Below are positions 36,909 through 45,735 of a stretch of DNA of 64,000 nucleotides, in pieces. The notes beneath the pieces were generated by a model, which was given only the letters and a program-made list of their open reading frames with translations, made no database searches and was not told the origin of the DNA. The stretch spans positions 2,170,001 to 2,234,000 of the forward strand of contig CP048485.1 of the NCBI GenBank assembly GCA_025560025.1. The letters are read 5' to 3'. The DNA is from Agrobacterium tumefaciens. GTDB taxonomy: Bacteria > Pseudomonadota > Alphaproteobacteria > Rhizobiales > Rhizobiaceae. Positions within the stretch are counted from its first letter, which is position 1. Every line of letters begins with the position of its first letter. Position numbers and translations under genes: made by a program.

Positions 36909-38195
36909 TTAAGCTCGTCCGTCGTTGGACGTCCGGTAAAGCAGGGTCAGGACGGTCAGCGCCAGCCCCAGCAGCGCCACCGAGCCGAAAATGTAGAAGT
37001 TCCACTCAGGCGCCAGCCCCCGTTGCAGGACGAGGCCACCGATCATGGGACCGGCAATGCCGCCCAGCCGCCCGACTGCCAGCGAAAAGCCGAGACCCGT
37101 GCCACGAATATGGACGGGGTAAAGCCGTCCAACCAGAACATTGGCAAGAATCTGGGTTCCAATCGTTCCGGCACCGGCAAGGGCGACGAAGAAATAGAGA
37201 AGCGGCCCCTTGTTGACTGTCAGGGCCCAGATGGAGGCGGCACCGATGGCGAAGAGAACCGCCACGACCACCTTGACGTTCCCCTTGTCGGCAAAGCGTC
37301 CGCCCACGAGAATGCCGATCGCGGCCCCGACATTGAGCATGATCGAGAAGCTGAGTGCCGAGCTGATATCGTAGCCCATCTTGTTCATGATGGTGGGCAG
37401 CCAGTTGACCATGCCGAAGGTCAAGAGCAGCGAGCAAAAGTGAATGCCCCAGGCATTCAGTGTCGAAAGCAGCCGGCCTTCCGAGAACAGCGCACCAACG
37501 CCGCCCTTTTGAATTTTGGCATGTGGCACGATGCGTTGCAGGCCGTAGGTGTCGCAAATTCCGTCAGCTTCCGCCTGCCGGCCCTTGCTCGCCAGCCATT
37601 CCGGCGATTCAGGCAGGAACCGCATGAACAGCGGCAGAAGAATGAGCGGCAGGCCGCCGATCAGCATCAGCGGACGCCAGCCATAGCTTTCCAGAAGAAG
37701 GATGCCCATGAGGCCGGAAATGATGCCGCCGATAAGGTAGCCGAGGAACGACAGGGAATTTGCCTGCGCCCTGCGTTTGGGCGGCGAGAATTCCAGCACC
37801 AGTGCCGTCACCGTCGGCAGGAGAGCGCCGAGCCCCAGACCGGCGAGAAACCGCGTGATTTCAAAAGCGAGGAAGTTCGGCGTCATGGCCGAGGCGATCA
37901 TCATTGCTGAAAATCCGGCGAGGCTGATGAGAACGACCTTCCGGCGGCCGATGCGGTCCGCCATGGTGCCGGCGAATAATGCGCCGAGCAGCATGCCGAA
38001 CAGCGTCAGCGCCGCAGCCCGCCCAACCATGGCGGGATTGAGCGCCCATGCGCCTTCTTTCAGCAATGCCGGTGCAACCGCGCCGTAAACGACCAGATCG
38101 TACCCATCGAACATGATCATCAGACCGCATGTCGCGATGACGCCGGCCGGGTTCTTCGTCCGCACTGAAGCGGCGCTCATATAATTCGTGGACAT
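36909..38195 (-). CDS. graK: Aromatic acid:H+ symporter GraK (MFS)
   Basis: Inner-membrane MFS transporter of the aromatic acid:H+ symporter type (PcaK/BenK-like), 428 residues, 12 TM helices. The DGYDLVVYGAVAPALL of TM1 and motif A (GTMADRIGRRKV) are typical. Its place at the end of the gra cluster points to gamma-resorcylate uptake. The ATG at 38195 has GGGAGG upstream; the open frame ten codons further does not. A 220-base gap separates it from graE and holds a sequence shared with the graR-graD operator, so it may have its own promoter. Confidence 0.9.
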   Translation of the reverse strand: MSTNYMSAASVRTKNPAGVIATCGLMIMFDGYDLVVYGAVAPALLKEGAWALNPAMVGRAAALTLFGMLLGALFAGTMADRIGRRKVVLISLAGFSAMMIASAMTPNFLAFEITRFLAGLGLGALLPTVTALVLEFSPPKRRAQANSLSFLGYLIGGIISGLMGILLLESYGWRPLMLIGGLPLILLPLFMRFLPESPEWLASKGRQAEADGICDTYGLQRIVPHAKIQKGGVGALFSEGRLLSTLNAWGIHFCSLLLTFGMVNWLPTIMNKMGYDISSALSFSIMLNVGAAIGILVGGRFADKGNVKVVVAVLFAIGAASIWALTVNKGPLLYFFVALAGAGTIGTQILANVLVGRLYPVHIRGTGLGFSLAVGRLGGIAGPMIGGLVLQRGLAPEWNFYIFGSVALLGLALTVLTLLYRTSNDGRA

Positions 38196-38344
38196 ATTCC
38201 TCCCTTTCACGCATGACCGCGCCATCCGGAATGGATCGGCGTCTTCCCGTTCTTGCGATTGCTCCGTGGGTACCCGGCTTGCTCCACCCTGATGTGTGTC
38301 CCGCTCCTGTCAAGACACCTATCGCCGATATCACCCGTCTTCGA

Positions 38345-38372
38345 TTAAATGTTGCGTTTGCAAAAATTGCAA
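38345..38372. promoter_or_regulatory. Candidate second GraR site upstream of graK
   Basis: This stretch contains AAATGTTGC (38347-38355), which also occurs on the minus strand of the graD-graR operator, followed by TTGCAA-AAA-TTGCAA (38358-38372). It lies in the graE-graK gap, about 150 bases upstream of the graK start. The match is partial. Confidence 0.4.
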
Positions 38373-38415
38373 TTGAAATATTAACGCCCATTAGCTGCCA
38401 TGACTGACGTGGGTT

Positions 38416-38754
38416 TCAGTCGCGCTGGAGCCCTGAAATCCTCGATAGCGTCGGCGTCCAGTTCAAAATACGGATGCGGTTATAGACGCCGTGGATGACA
38501 AAAGGATCGGCGTCGCTGAAAGCAATCACATCCTCGATGCAGAGAGCTTCGGCAATGATGAGGGCGGCTGCAGAACCGCCGCTCTCAGCCTGCATCGGCC
38601 CGGATGCAAGAATTCTGAACCCTTGCGGCAAACCGACCTCGTTACGCAAATGAGCCTTGTGGGCATCCATCTGCGTCGCCCGTTGCTCCACGGCAGCGGG
38701 ATCGCTTTCGGCAAAACGTACGTAAAACCTCGGACGATCACTCGCGCCGGTCAT
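38416..38754 (-). CDS. graE: YciI-like protein GraE
   Basis: A 112-residue protein of the YciI-related dimeric alpha/beta-barrel type: RFYVRFAESD at the start, a conserved HKAHL (His-Asp type motif), LIIAEA and FVIHGVYN. It corresponds in place to graE in the gamma-resorcylate cluster of Rhizobium sp. MTP-10005, whose function is not firmly known to me. Similar proteins (muconolactone-isomerase-like) act on ring-cleavage products. Its start overlaps the graB stop by four bases, so the two are co-translated. Confidence 0.82.
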   Translation of the reverse strand: MTGASDRPRFYVRFAESDPAAVEQRATQMDAHKAHLRNEVGLPQGFRILASGPMQAESGGSAAALIIAEALCIEDVIAFSDADPFVIHGVYNRIRILNWTPTLSRISGLQRD

Positions 38755-39638
38755 CTGGCGAGCACGAAATCGTGGTTCACCGACCAGAACCAGTCGCCGG
38801 TGAAACCCAGATCCCCAGCCTTTTCCGCATCTTCCACTCGCTGGAAATCGGCCAGCAAGCTTTCCTTCACGCCGAAAACCGCGTCCGAACGGATATAGGG
38901 ATCATCGGGGTCGAAAATATGGGTGACAAGCGTGGTGAAGCCCTGCGCCGAAACGATATAGTGCAGATGCGCCGGCCGGTAGGGATGACGCCCCATGGCC
39001 CGTAGCAACTGCCCGACAGGGCCGTCATCCGGTATCGGGTAATATTTCGGTTTGGTGGCGCGGAACCAGTAGCGCCCGTCCTCGCCGGTGATGAAGACGC
39101 CGCGCAGGTTGAAATCGGGCTGAATGCCCTTTTGCTGCACGTCGTAGAAACCTTCATCATTGGCCTGCCAGACATCGATGCGCGCACCTGCGACCGGCGC
39201 CCCGTCAGTATCCAGAATGAGGCCGGTCACCACCATATCCTCGCCCTTGCCATCAAGGCAGATATTGGCACCCATCGGCATTTCCGGCGCATCGGCCACA
39301 TGAAAAGGCCCAAGAACGGTGGATTCGGACGCGCCGCTGGGCTTGCGGTGATTGATGGCGTCGACCAGCATGGAAACGCCGAGAATATCGGAGAACAGGA
39401 TCCACTCCTGCCGCCATTCATTGCAGATCTGGCCAACCTCGGTCAGAAAATGGATGGCCTTCATCCACTCTTCCTCGGTCGGTTCGATCTCTTTCACCGC
39501 CTCATGAAGCTTTCGGGTGACAACCGCCATGATCTCCTTGAGACGCGGATCGTCACAGTCCCGCATACGGGCAATCACGGTCTCGGCCGACCGTTCCTCG
39601 ACGAAATAACCGTCGTCACCGGTCGTTTTCATATCCAT
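38751..39638 (-). CDS. graB: Hydroxyquinol 1,2-dioxygenase GraB
   Basis: Intradiol ring-cleavage dioxygenase of 295 residues that opens hydroxyquinol (1,2,4-trihydroxybenzene) to maleylacetate using non-heme Fe3+. The four iron ligands are visible: Y165 (EGFYDVQ), Y200 (KPKYYPIP), H224 and H226 (RPAHLHYIV). The N-terminal helical dimerisation domain covers about 1-100. It starts with ATG preceded by GGAGGAG and lies 40 bases after graC. Confidence 0.94.
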   Translation of the reverse strand: MDMKTTGDDGYFVEERSAETVIARMRDCDDPRLKEIMAVVTRKLHEAVKEIEPTEEEWMKAIHFLTEVGQICNEWRQEWILFSDILGVSMLVDAINHRKPSGASESTVLGPFHVADAPEMPMGANICLDGKGEDMVVTGLILDTDGAPVAGARIDVWQANDEGFYDVQQKGIQPDFNLRGVFITGEDGRYWFRATKPKYYPIPDDGPVGQLLRAMGRHPYRPAHLHYIVSAQGFTTLVTHIFDPDDPYIRSDAVFGVKESLLADFQRVEDAEKAGDLGFTGDWFWSVNHDFVLAR

Positions 39639-39678
39639 AATCTTCTCCTCCCATCATTGCCGCGCCCTGTTTGCCGGA

Positions 39679-40734
39679 TCACTCCGGCCGCGCACCATCG
39701 AAGGCGCGTTGCAACAGGGTGCGGATCGCGGTTCTTTCGATTGGCCGCGGGCACCAGTAAGGATTGGCCGTTGCAAGCTCGGCCATGGGGTCGAGATCGT
39801 CCGGCCGCACGCCAAGGGCTGCGAGGCTGGCCGGCGCGCCGAGCCGGGCGGCGAAGTCGTAAAGCCCCGCTCCCGCCCTGCCACCAACCAGTGCCGCCAG
39901 CGGCGCCAGGAGATCCGGCACCGCCTCTTCCACATAGGCGATGGTGTGCGGCAGCAGCACCGCATGGGTTTCCGCATGCGGCAGATCGAGACTGCCGCCA
40001 AGCGTGTGGCAAAGCTTGTGATGCAGCGACATGCCGACGGCACCCAGCACCGTGCCGCATAGCCATGCCCCATAAAGCGCGCCTTCACGCGAACCGATAT
40101 CCTGCGGCGCAGCCTTCACACCGGGAAGCGCCTCGACCATCGCCCGCAGCCCTTCCACCGCCATCAGGCTGGCGATGGGATTGCGATCCCGAGCATAAAG
40201 GGCCTCGGCCGCATGGGCCATGGCGTTCAGCCCGCTCGTCATGCTGATGGCAACCGGAAGGCCTAGTGTCAGTTCCGCATCGTAAATCACCACTTCCGGC
40301 AGGATTTCCGGCCCGCGCATGGTGGTCTTCACGCCATTTTCCGTCTGGCCGAGAATGGGCGTCACCTCCGAGCCGGCATAGGTCGTCGGAATGACGATCT
40401 GTGCCGCATCGGTGCGCAAGGCGATCGCCTTGCCAAGGCCAGTGGTAGAGCCGCCGCCGAGCGACAGGACACAATCCGCACCGGCGGCGCGATAAGCATC
40501 GACCGCCCTTTTCGTCACCTCGACCGGCGTGTGCATCGCCGCATCGGAGAAGACGCCGGCGGCAAGCCGGCCAAGCCGGGCCGCCAAAGCCTCCGCATCC
40601 CCCTTCTGCTGCGGCGTGGAAAGCACCAGCGCCCGAGACAGGCCAAGGCGGCGGATTTCCTCCGCCACGCCCACCGAACTACCCGCGCCGAAGACGATGC
40701 GGGCCGGGGCCGCCATATAGACGAAGGGCTGCAT
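39679..40734 (-). CDS. graC: Maleylacetate reductase GraC
   Basis: NAD(P)H-dependent reductase of the iron-containing alcohol dehydrogenase fold, 351 residues. It converts maleylacetate to 3-oxoadipate, which enters central metabolism through beta-ketoadipate enzymes encoded elsewhere. The nucleotide loop LSLGGGSTTGLGKA and the His-rich segment SLHHKLCHTLGG, followed by PHAETHAVLLPH, are characteristic of maleylacetate reductases. It starts three bases after the graF stop. Confidence 0.93.
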   Translation of the reverse strand: MQPFVYMAAPARIVFGAGSSVGVAEEIRRLGLSRALVLSTPQQKGDAEALAARLGRLAAGVFSDAAMHTPVEVTKRAVDAYRAAGADCVLSLGGGSTTGLGKAIALRTDAAQIVIPTTYAGSEVTPILGQTENGVKTTMRGPEILPEVVIYDAELTLGLPVAISMTSGLNAMAHAAEALYARDRNPIASLMAVEGLRAMVEALPGVKAAPQDIGSREGALYGAWLCGTVLGAVGMSLHHKLCHTLGGSLDLPHAETHAVLLPHTIAYVEEAVPDLLAPLAALVGGRAGAGLYDFAARLGAPASLAALGVRPDDLDPMAELATANPYWCPRPIERTAIRTLLQRAFDGARPE

Positions 40735-40737
40735 GGC

Positions 40738-41721
40738 TCAGGTCCCGTCGAGCTTGAACAGGCGGCGCGCATTGGTGCGGCCGATCTTCACCCGGTCGGC
40801 CTCGGCAATGCTCGTCGCGTTGAACCAGTCAGAGGCGTGGTCGATATTCTCGAAGGGCCAGTCGGTGGAAAACAGGATGCGGTCAGCGCCGATTTCCAGA
40901 ATGGCGTCGATCAGCGTCTGGGTGCGAAAATTGCCCGAGGTGGTGATGTGGAAATTCTCGTTGAAATAATCCACGAAACGGCGCTTAGCCGGATAGCGCG
41001 GCGGCAGCTTCACCCAGGCATTGCGGTGGTCTATGCGCCACATCATGTAGGGCAGGCCCTCGCCCATATGGCCGAGAATGATGTTGAGGCGCGGATGCTC
41101 GTCGAACAGGCCGGACGCCATGAGGCGCAGCGCATGGACCGCCGTTTCCTGCGCGAAGGCCCAGGTGGGACCAAGCAGCCAGGGGTGGCCGTCATAGATG
41201 CGCGAATCCTGCGGCAGCGGGTTACGGGGGTGCAGGTAGAAAGGCACGTCGAGCTTTTCGACCTCGCCCCAGAACGGACGATATTGCGGCAGGTCGTAAT
41301 AAAGCGGCGTCTGGCCGTCACCTTCCTGGCTGAAACCGTTGACGAGCGCACCGACGAAACCCAGATCGTTGATACAACGCTGCAATTCCTCGGTCGCCGC
41401 ATCCGGGTCCTGCAAAGGCAGCGCTGCGAAGGCGAGGAAGCGATCCGGCCGCTTGGCGCATTCCTCGGCCAGAACATCATTGGCGCGCCGTGCGATCTCG
41501 ATCGCCTTTTTCGTGTCGGGAATGGCCTGCACCGCCGGCGCGTTCAGCGACAGGATCATGGTTTCGATGCCATGCGCATCCATCAGCTTCAGGCGCGTAT
41601 CCTGAATGTCGAGCAGGCGATGCTGCAATTCCTTCCAGTAATCGCCGGGCACGAACCCGGCCGAATCCTGAAGTGTTTCCGGGATTGCGAAATGCTCCTC
41701 GAGAGCGACCTTGCCTTGCAT
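40738..41721 (-). CDS. graF: Gamma-resorcylate (2,6-dihydroxybenzoate) decarboxylase GraF
   Basis: Metal-dependent, non-oxidative decarboxylase of the amidohydrolase superfamily (ACMSD-like), 327 residues. It removes the carboxyl group of 2,6-dihydroxybenzoate to give resorcinol, and runs backward at high CO2. Metal ligands E8 and H10 (ALEEHFA), H164 (YLHPRNP) and D287 (FSTDWPF), plus catalytic H218 (ILGHMGEG), match the known Rhizobium enzyme at the same positions. The ATG at 41721 has GGAGG seven bases upstream. Confidence 0.95.
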   Translation of the reverse strand: MQGKVALEEHFAIPETLQDSAGFVPGDYWKELQHRLLDIQDTRLKLMDAHGIETMILSLNAPAVQAIPDTKKAIEIARRANDVLAEECAKRPDRFLAFAALPLQDPDAATEELQRCINDLGFVGALVNGFSQEGDGQTPLYYDLPQYRPFWGEVEKLDVPFYLHPRNPLPQDSRIYDGHPWLLGPTWAFAQETAVHALRLMASGLFDEHPRLNIILGHMGEGLPYMMWRIDHRNAWVKLPPRYPAKRRFVDYFNENFHITTSGNFRTQTLIDAILEIGADRILFSTDWPFENIDHASDWFNATSIAEADRVKIGRTNARRLFKLDGT

Positions 41722-41766
41722 GTTGTTTCCTCCGAAATCGCTGTTCATGTGCCGCCAGATAAGCGG

Positions 41767-42996
41767 TCAATATTGGCCTTTGGGTTCGAGACCCAGCATG
41801 CTCTGGCCGATCATGGTGCCCACGGCATCCCAGTTCATGCTGATGTGACGGCCGACCGCATTCGCATCCCGCCAGGCGCGCTGCACCGGATTGGAAAGAT
41901 CGAGCCCGACGCCGCCGGTGGAATCGTTGAGCGCCTGCACGGCGCGCAGCGCCAGCGACACCGAAAAGGACTGGCCACGACGGCTGAGAAGGCGGTCATC
42001 CACCGTGAATTCCGCCCGGCCCTCGACCCTCGCCTGCGAAAGCGCCTGTGCCCGGGCAACATCGCGCAGCAGGATTTCGCAGGCCGCGTCCACACTCGCC
42101 GCCGCTTCCGCAACACGCAGCTGGATGGTGGGAAATTCAGCCATGCGGTTATTGCCGCCGGCCACTGCACCGCGCGTCACCCGGCCGCCGACATGGTCAA
42201 CATAGGCGGTGAGAGCGCCCTTGGCCGCGCCGACGCCGGCCGCCGCGAGACAGGAGGGGATGCCGGTCAGAAGCGGCATGTTGAAGAGACCTTCCTCGGC
42301 ATAATAATGTCCGCCGGGCGTATGGCCGCTCGTCGCATCCGGAAAGGTCAGAACCCGGTGTTTGGGAACGAAGACATCATCGAGAACCAGCGTCTTGGAA
42401 CCCGTGCCGGCCAGTCCCACCACATGCCAGGTATCTTCAATCACATATTGGCTGGCGGGAACCAGAAGAAAAGCGGGAACCGGCTTGCCCTCGCCCTGCG
42501 GCGGCAGGATGGCGGCACAGAGAGACCATTGGGCATTCTCGCAGCCCGAGGCGAAGGCCCATTTGCCGCTCAGGCGATAACCGCCATCGGCTGCCTCCGC
42601 CATCTTTACCGGCGCATAGGAACCGCACAGAAGCGCGTCAGGATTTTTACCCCACACATCTGCCTGCGCCTCCGCAGGAAACATTGCCAACAGCCATTGA
42701 TGGGCGGAAAGCAGGCCGGCCACCCAGCCGGTCGACGCACAGGCAGCCGAAAGCTCGATATTGGCTTCGACAAGCTCGGCGAAGTCACCGCCCTTGCCAC
42801 CGAAAGCCCGGGGCTTGACGATATCGAAATAGCCAATGTCACGCAGAGCCTCGATATGTGCGGGGGGAACGCGCCGCGCTTCCTCTGTCTGTCTGGCGCT
42901 GGACCGGAAAAGATCGGCTATGCCGGCAACGCGGCTGGCGAGGCGAACACGCGGGTTCGTTTGCGCCGGCTGCGGCGCATGGCTCATATCGTTCAT
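41767..42996 (-). CDS. graA: Resorcinol 4-hydroxylase, oxygenase component GraA
   Basis: Flavin-dependent monooxygenase with the acyl-CoA dehydrogenase fold, 409 residues. It uses FADH2 from GraD and O2 to hydroxylate resorcinol to hydroxyquinol. Family segments: STGWVAGLLSAHQWLLAMFP, GYRLSGKWAFASGCENAQW and STGGVGLDLSNPVQRAWRD. It has no acyl-CoA catalytic Glu context, as expected for this monooxygenase branch (like HsaA or HpaB-type group D enzymes). GGAAGGAG precedes the ATG. It lies between graD and graF. Confidence 0.9.
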   Translation of the reverse strand: MNDMSHAPQPAQTNPRVRLASRVAGIADLFRSSARQTEEARRVPPAHIEALRDIGYFDIVKPRAFGGKGGDFAELVEANIELSAACASTGWVAGLLSAHQWLLAMFPAEAQADVWGKNPDALLCGSYAPVKMAEAADGGYRLSGKWAFASGCENAQWSLCAAILPPQGEGKPVPAFLLVPASQYVIEDTWHVVGLAGTGSKTLVLDDVFVPKHRVLTFPDATSGHTPGGHYYAEEGLFNMPLLTGIPSCLAAAGVGAAKGALTAYVDHVGGRVTRGAVAGGNNRMAEFPTIQLRVAEAAASVDAACEILLRDVARAQALSQARVEGRAEFTVDDRLLSRRGQSFSVSLALRAVQALNDSTGGVGLDLSNPVQRAWRDANAVGRHISMNWDAVGTMIGQSMLGLEPKGQY

Positions 42997-43047
42997 GATT
43001 GTCTCCTTCCGGAATGACTGGGCCGGGAATTATGCGGCCGAAAAATA

Positions 43048-43587
43048 TCAGGCGGGCACGTGTGCCGGGCTTGCGGCGCAATATTGCGCGTTTTCGTAAA
43101 GCAGTGGCCTCGTCGTCTCGCTGACATCGGCCGAAACCACCTGCCCGATGAAGACCGTATGCGTTCCATATGGCATTGCCGCGACACGGCGGCAGGCAAT
43201 GGCGGCATGGGCCTGGGGCAGATAGAGAACGCCGTTGTCATGGCGCTGCCAGTTGCCATCGCGAAAACGCTCCTCCGGCGAAACCTTGCCGCTGAAAGCA
43301 TCAGACAGCGCGATTTGATCCTGCGTCAGCACATTGACGATGAAATCCGGCCGGCAGAGCAGCAATTCGTGCAGCAGCGTGCGGTTGTTCAGGCAAACCA
43401 GAAGAGAAGGCGGCTCCATCGAGACGGAGGTGACGGCCGTGACCGTCATGCCGTGATCGCGCTGATCACCCGAGGCACAGGCGGTGATGACCGTCACGGT
43501 CGCCGGAAAACGGCGCATCGTTGTACGGAAATTCTGGCCGACACCTTCAGGCGCAAGATTGTTCAGGCCAAACAATGCTGATGTCAT
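43048..43587 (-). CDS. graD: Resorcinol 4-hydroxylase, flavin reductase component GraD
   Basis: Short-chain flavin reductase of the same domain family as RutF, 179 residues, that supplies reduced flavin to GraA. Typical segments are VTVITACASGDQRDHGMTV, SMEPPSLLVCLNNRTLLHE, NVLTQDQIALSDAFSG and THTVFIGQVV. It is the first gene of the catabolic operon, 140 bases from the divergent graR, with the operator in between. Confidence 0.9.
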   Translation of the reverse strand: MTSALFGLNNLAPEGVGQNFRTTMRRFPATVTVITACASGDQRDHGMTVTAVTSVSMEPPSLLVCLNNRTLLHELLLCRPDFIVNVLTQDQIALSDAFSGKVSPEERFRDGNWQRHDNGVLYLPQAHAAIACRRVAAMPYGTHTVFIGQVVSADVSETTRPLLYENAQYCAASPAHVPA

Positions 43588-43622
43588 GAGATCCTCCCAA
43601 ATCCTGCATTCTTAGTTATTTT

Positions 43623-43650
43623 CATTTGCAACATTTGTCAATGCAAATGT
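43623..43650. promoter_or_regulatory. GraR operator between graD and graR
   Basis: Two overlapping dyads: CATTTGCA / TGCAAATG (43623-43630 and 43642-43649, perfect) and ACATTTG-N6-CAAATGT (43631-43637 and 43644-43650, perfect). The size and symmetry suit a MarR-family dimer. The site is 36 bases upstream of the graD start and 78 from the graR start, so binding could repress both. Confidence 0.75.
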
Positions 43651-43727
43651 TTTTCCACCATTAAATGCCGCGAATTTGCCTCGCATCCCCCTATCTTCTG
43701 GAGCGAAGCTATTGAAACTGATGGATT

Positions 43728-44225
43728 ATGCCGGTACAGCCGATGGGTGCGCCACATCATCTGCGCACGTGGTTCTCAAACGGGGTTTTGCTTGTGTCCT
43801 ATCAGTTCACTGACTCGGTACCCTACCTGCTCAACTGGGTGGGCGTTCGGCTTGGAGAGCGCTTCTCCGTGAGGCTGGCATCCTACGACATGACCCTGCC
43901 GATGTACCGTGTGCTGGCGGCGTTGAGACAGGATGAGAGCAAAACGCTGACGGAGCTTTCCGACATGGTGTCGGTGGAGATTTCCACGCTCTCACGGCTC
44001 GTTGGCCTGCTCGTCAGGCGCAACCTCGTCAGCCGCGTCAGGCCGGCCGATAATGCCCGCATCGTGCGTATCACGCTGACGCCAAAGGGCGAGGAACTTG
44101 CCGACGAACTCATGCCCATCGCCGCCATGTTCGAAAAAACCGCAATCGAGGGCCTCGACCCTGCAGAAGTGAAACTTTTCAAAAGCATCCTGCGCCATAT
44201 CGGCCGCAACATCGCCAGTCTCTGA
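43728..44225 (+). CDS. graR: MarR-family regulator GraR
   Basis: MarR-type winged-helix repressor of up to 165 residues. The recognition region TLTELSDMVSVEISTLSRLVGLLVRRNLVSR (about residues 71-101) and wing DNARIVRITLTPKGEEL are clear. It is divergent from the gra operon and probably releases its operator when gamma-resorcylate or resorcinol is bound. The start is uncertain: ATG at 43728 lacks a good ribosome site; GTG at 43794 (giving SYQFTDSVPYLLN) has GGGG eight bases upstream and a more usual MarR N-terminus. Confidence 0.87.
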   Translation: MPVQPMGAPHHLRTWFSNGVLLVSYQFTDSVPYLLNWVGVRLGERFSVRLASYDMTLPMYRVLAALRQDESKTLTELSDMVSVEISTLSRLVGLLVRRNLVSRVRPADNARIVRITLTPKGEELADELMPIAAMFEKTAIEGLDPAEVKLFKSILRHIGRNIASL

Positions 44226-44330
44226 TCACCCGGAAACTCACTGCCCGCATCGCGGTCTTCACGTGCAATGTACTTGTAATGGCTGGTTCCTATCCCTGTG
44301 GAAACTTACCGCAGCGGAGGAGAATTACCC

Positions 44331-44717
44331 ATGCCCGACAGATCGTCACCCGCCTTCCCGGCGGCGATCGCCATCGTCACCGCGTCGATCCTGCTTTCGG
44401 CCTGTGCCTCGACAGTCATGAAAAGCTACATCGGCGCTCCCATCAGCAGCGTGATGCTGGATTACGGGCCGCCGGACAATATTTACAGCCTCGGCGCAGG
44501 ACAGCAGGCCTATCAGTGGCGAAAAAACAAGACGCAGGCGGTCGCGGGATCGTCGAGTGGTGAGGTACGGACAACACGGCGTGGCGAGCGTTACGAAGTG
44601 TCCGAGACGCCGGGTTATGTGGAGCGCATAGAGTGCTTCTACACGTTCTTCACACGCAATTCCGGTGGAGAATGGTATGTCACGAGTTTCCGGCAGCCTT
44701 CGCTAGAATGCGAATGA
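44331..44717 (+). CDS. Small lipoprotein of unknown function
   Basis: A 128-residue lipoprotein with a hydrophobic signal and lipobox LSAC (Cys near residue 24), followed by a short domain with GAPISSVMLDYGPPDN, YQWRK and a Cys-containing C-terminus. The layout resembles small outer-membrane-attached proteins of the SmpA/BamE kind in size only; I do not assign it. The ATG has GGAGGAG eight bases upstream. A strong terminator follows. Confidence 0.82.
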   Translation: MPDRSSPAFPAAIAIVTASILLSACASTVMKSYIGAPISSVMLDYGPPDNIYSLGAGQQAYQWRKNKTQAVAGSSSGEVRTTRRGERYEVSETPGYVERIECFYTFFTRNSGGEWYVTSFRQPSLECE

Positions 44718-44750
44718 TCGTTTCGGGATTTCAAACTCCAGCCTGTTTGA

Positions 44751-44786
44751 CCGCCGCTTTGATGTTTAAAGCGGCGGCGTTCTTTT
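44751..44786 (+). terminator. Rho-independent terminator after the lipoprotein gene
   Basis: A perfect 10-bp stem (44751-44760 with 44768-44777), seven-base loop GATGTTT, then CGTTCTTTT. It lies 33 bases after the lipoprotein stop and before the convergent outer-membrane protein gene. Confidence 0.8.
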
Positions 44787-44823
44787 GAACATTCTCCCTG
44801 AAACCTGTCATCGGATGAACCGG

Positions 44824-45453
44824 TCAGAAGCGATAGTTCAGGCCGGCCTTGATGACATGATCACTCACATCGGTCTTCGACCTGCCGCTGGCGGTCGTTG
44901 TCGACACATTTCCGGTGCTGACATAATTATATTCAAACTTGGCCGACAGGCCGCCGCCGAAGCTCTGTTCGACACCCGCGCCAACCAGATAGCCCTGCTT
45001 CCAGCCATCGGGACCCGTGACGCCGTTTCCATCCTTGAACTTCGTGGTGGTCAGGCCGGCGGTGCCGTAAACAAGCGTGCGGTCAAGCGCCACGCCGGCC
45101 TTCATCTTCGCCGCACCACGGAAACGCTCCCTCAACCGGCCGTTCGGCACGCGCGCGTCGTTACCAAGGTAAGAACCTTCGATTTCAGCGCCGACAACGC
45201 CGGAGCCGAACTGGAAATTATAACCGGCCTGCACGCCCCCTGTCAGTCCACGGCCGCTGGCCAATGGGTTCAACCTCGGGGAGGCGACGCCGCCATGCGC
45301 ACCGACATAGGCGCCGCCCCATGAGAAGGCCGGCTGATTGCCGTAATCAAAAGATTGCTGCGTATTGTAATTCGTAAGATCGGCGGAATAGGCGCCTGTT
45401 GCAGCCGCAATGGCGATGGTCACGGCGACAAGCGATTTTTTGATGATCGACAT
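44824..45453 (-). CDS. Outer-membrane beta-barrel protein (Omp25/31-like)
   Basis: Secreted protein of 209 residues with a Sec signal peptide (cleavage after AYS/A, about residue 23) and the alternating pattern of an eight-strand outer-membrane barrel: WGGAYVGAHGG, GLTGGVQAGYNFQFGSGVVGAEIEG, KFEYNYVSTG, and a C-terminal GLNYRF ending in Phe. This is the family of Brucella Omp25/Omp31 and rhizobial RopB-like proteins. The ATG at 45453 begins the signal peptide; the frame ten codons upstream does not. The 282-base region upstream is AT-rich near 45640-45710 and probably holds its promoter. Confidence 0.85.
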   Translation of the reverse strand: MSIIKKSLVAVTIAIAAATGAYSADLTNYNTQQSFDYGNQPAFSWGGAYVGAHGGVASPRLNPLASGRGLTGGVQAGYNFQFGSGVVGAEIEGSYLGNDARVPNGRLRERFRGAAKMKAGVALDRTLVYGTAGLTTTKFKDGNGVTGPDGWKQGYLVGAGVEQSFGGGLSAKFEYNYVSTGNVSTTTASGRSKTDVSDHVIKAGLNYRF

Positions 45454-45735
45454 GAATGACTCCAGGGGAAACCGATGCGCCATAGGCGCTTGCAGGGTTT
45501 CAGTTCGCGTTGAAGAACCGGAAACCGGCTCCCGTTAGCCTGCTGCGCAAATCAGCACGAGATGCGGATGAGCTCAGCAGATAAGGGCATTTTCCCCGCG
45601 AGAGTTACGCCTGCATTGCACGCCGTAAATTTTCTTCAAAATAAGTGATTTATTTAATATACTTAGAAGAATTTCTTTAACTAAATCGTAAGGAATTTCA
45701 TTGTCACGGACGCGATTCATCGCGCCGTGTGCAGC

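Noticed and set aside
40531..43017. 828-codon open frame antisense to graC-graF-graA
   Set aside because: It spans three well-supported genes on the other strand and its composition is that of a high-GC mirror frame.
43728..44225. tRNA or integrase remnants at the edges of the gra cluster
   Set aside because: I looked for signs of an island and saw no tRNA fragment, direct repeats or recombinase near 36810-36910 or 44220-44330.
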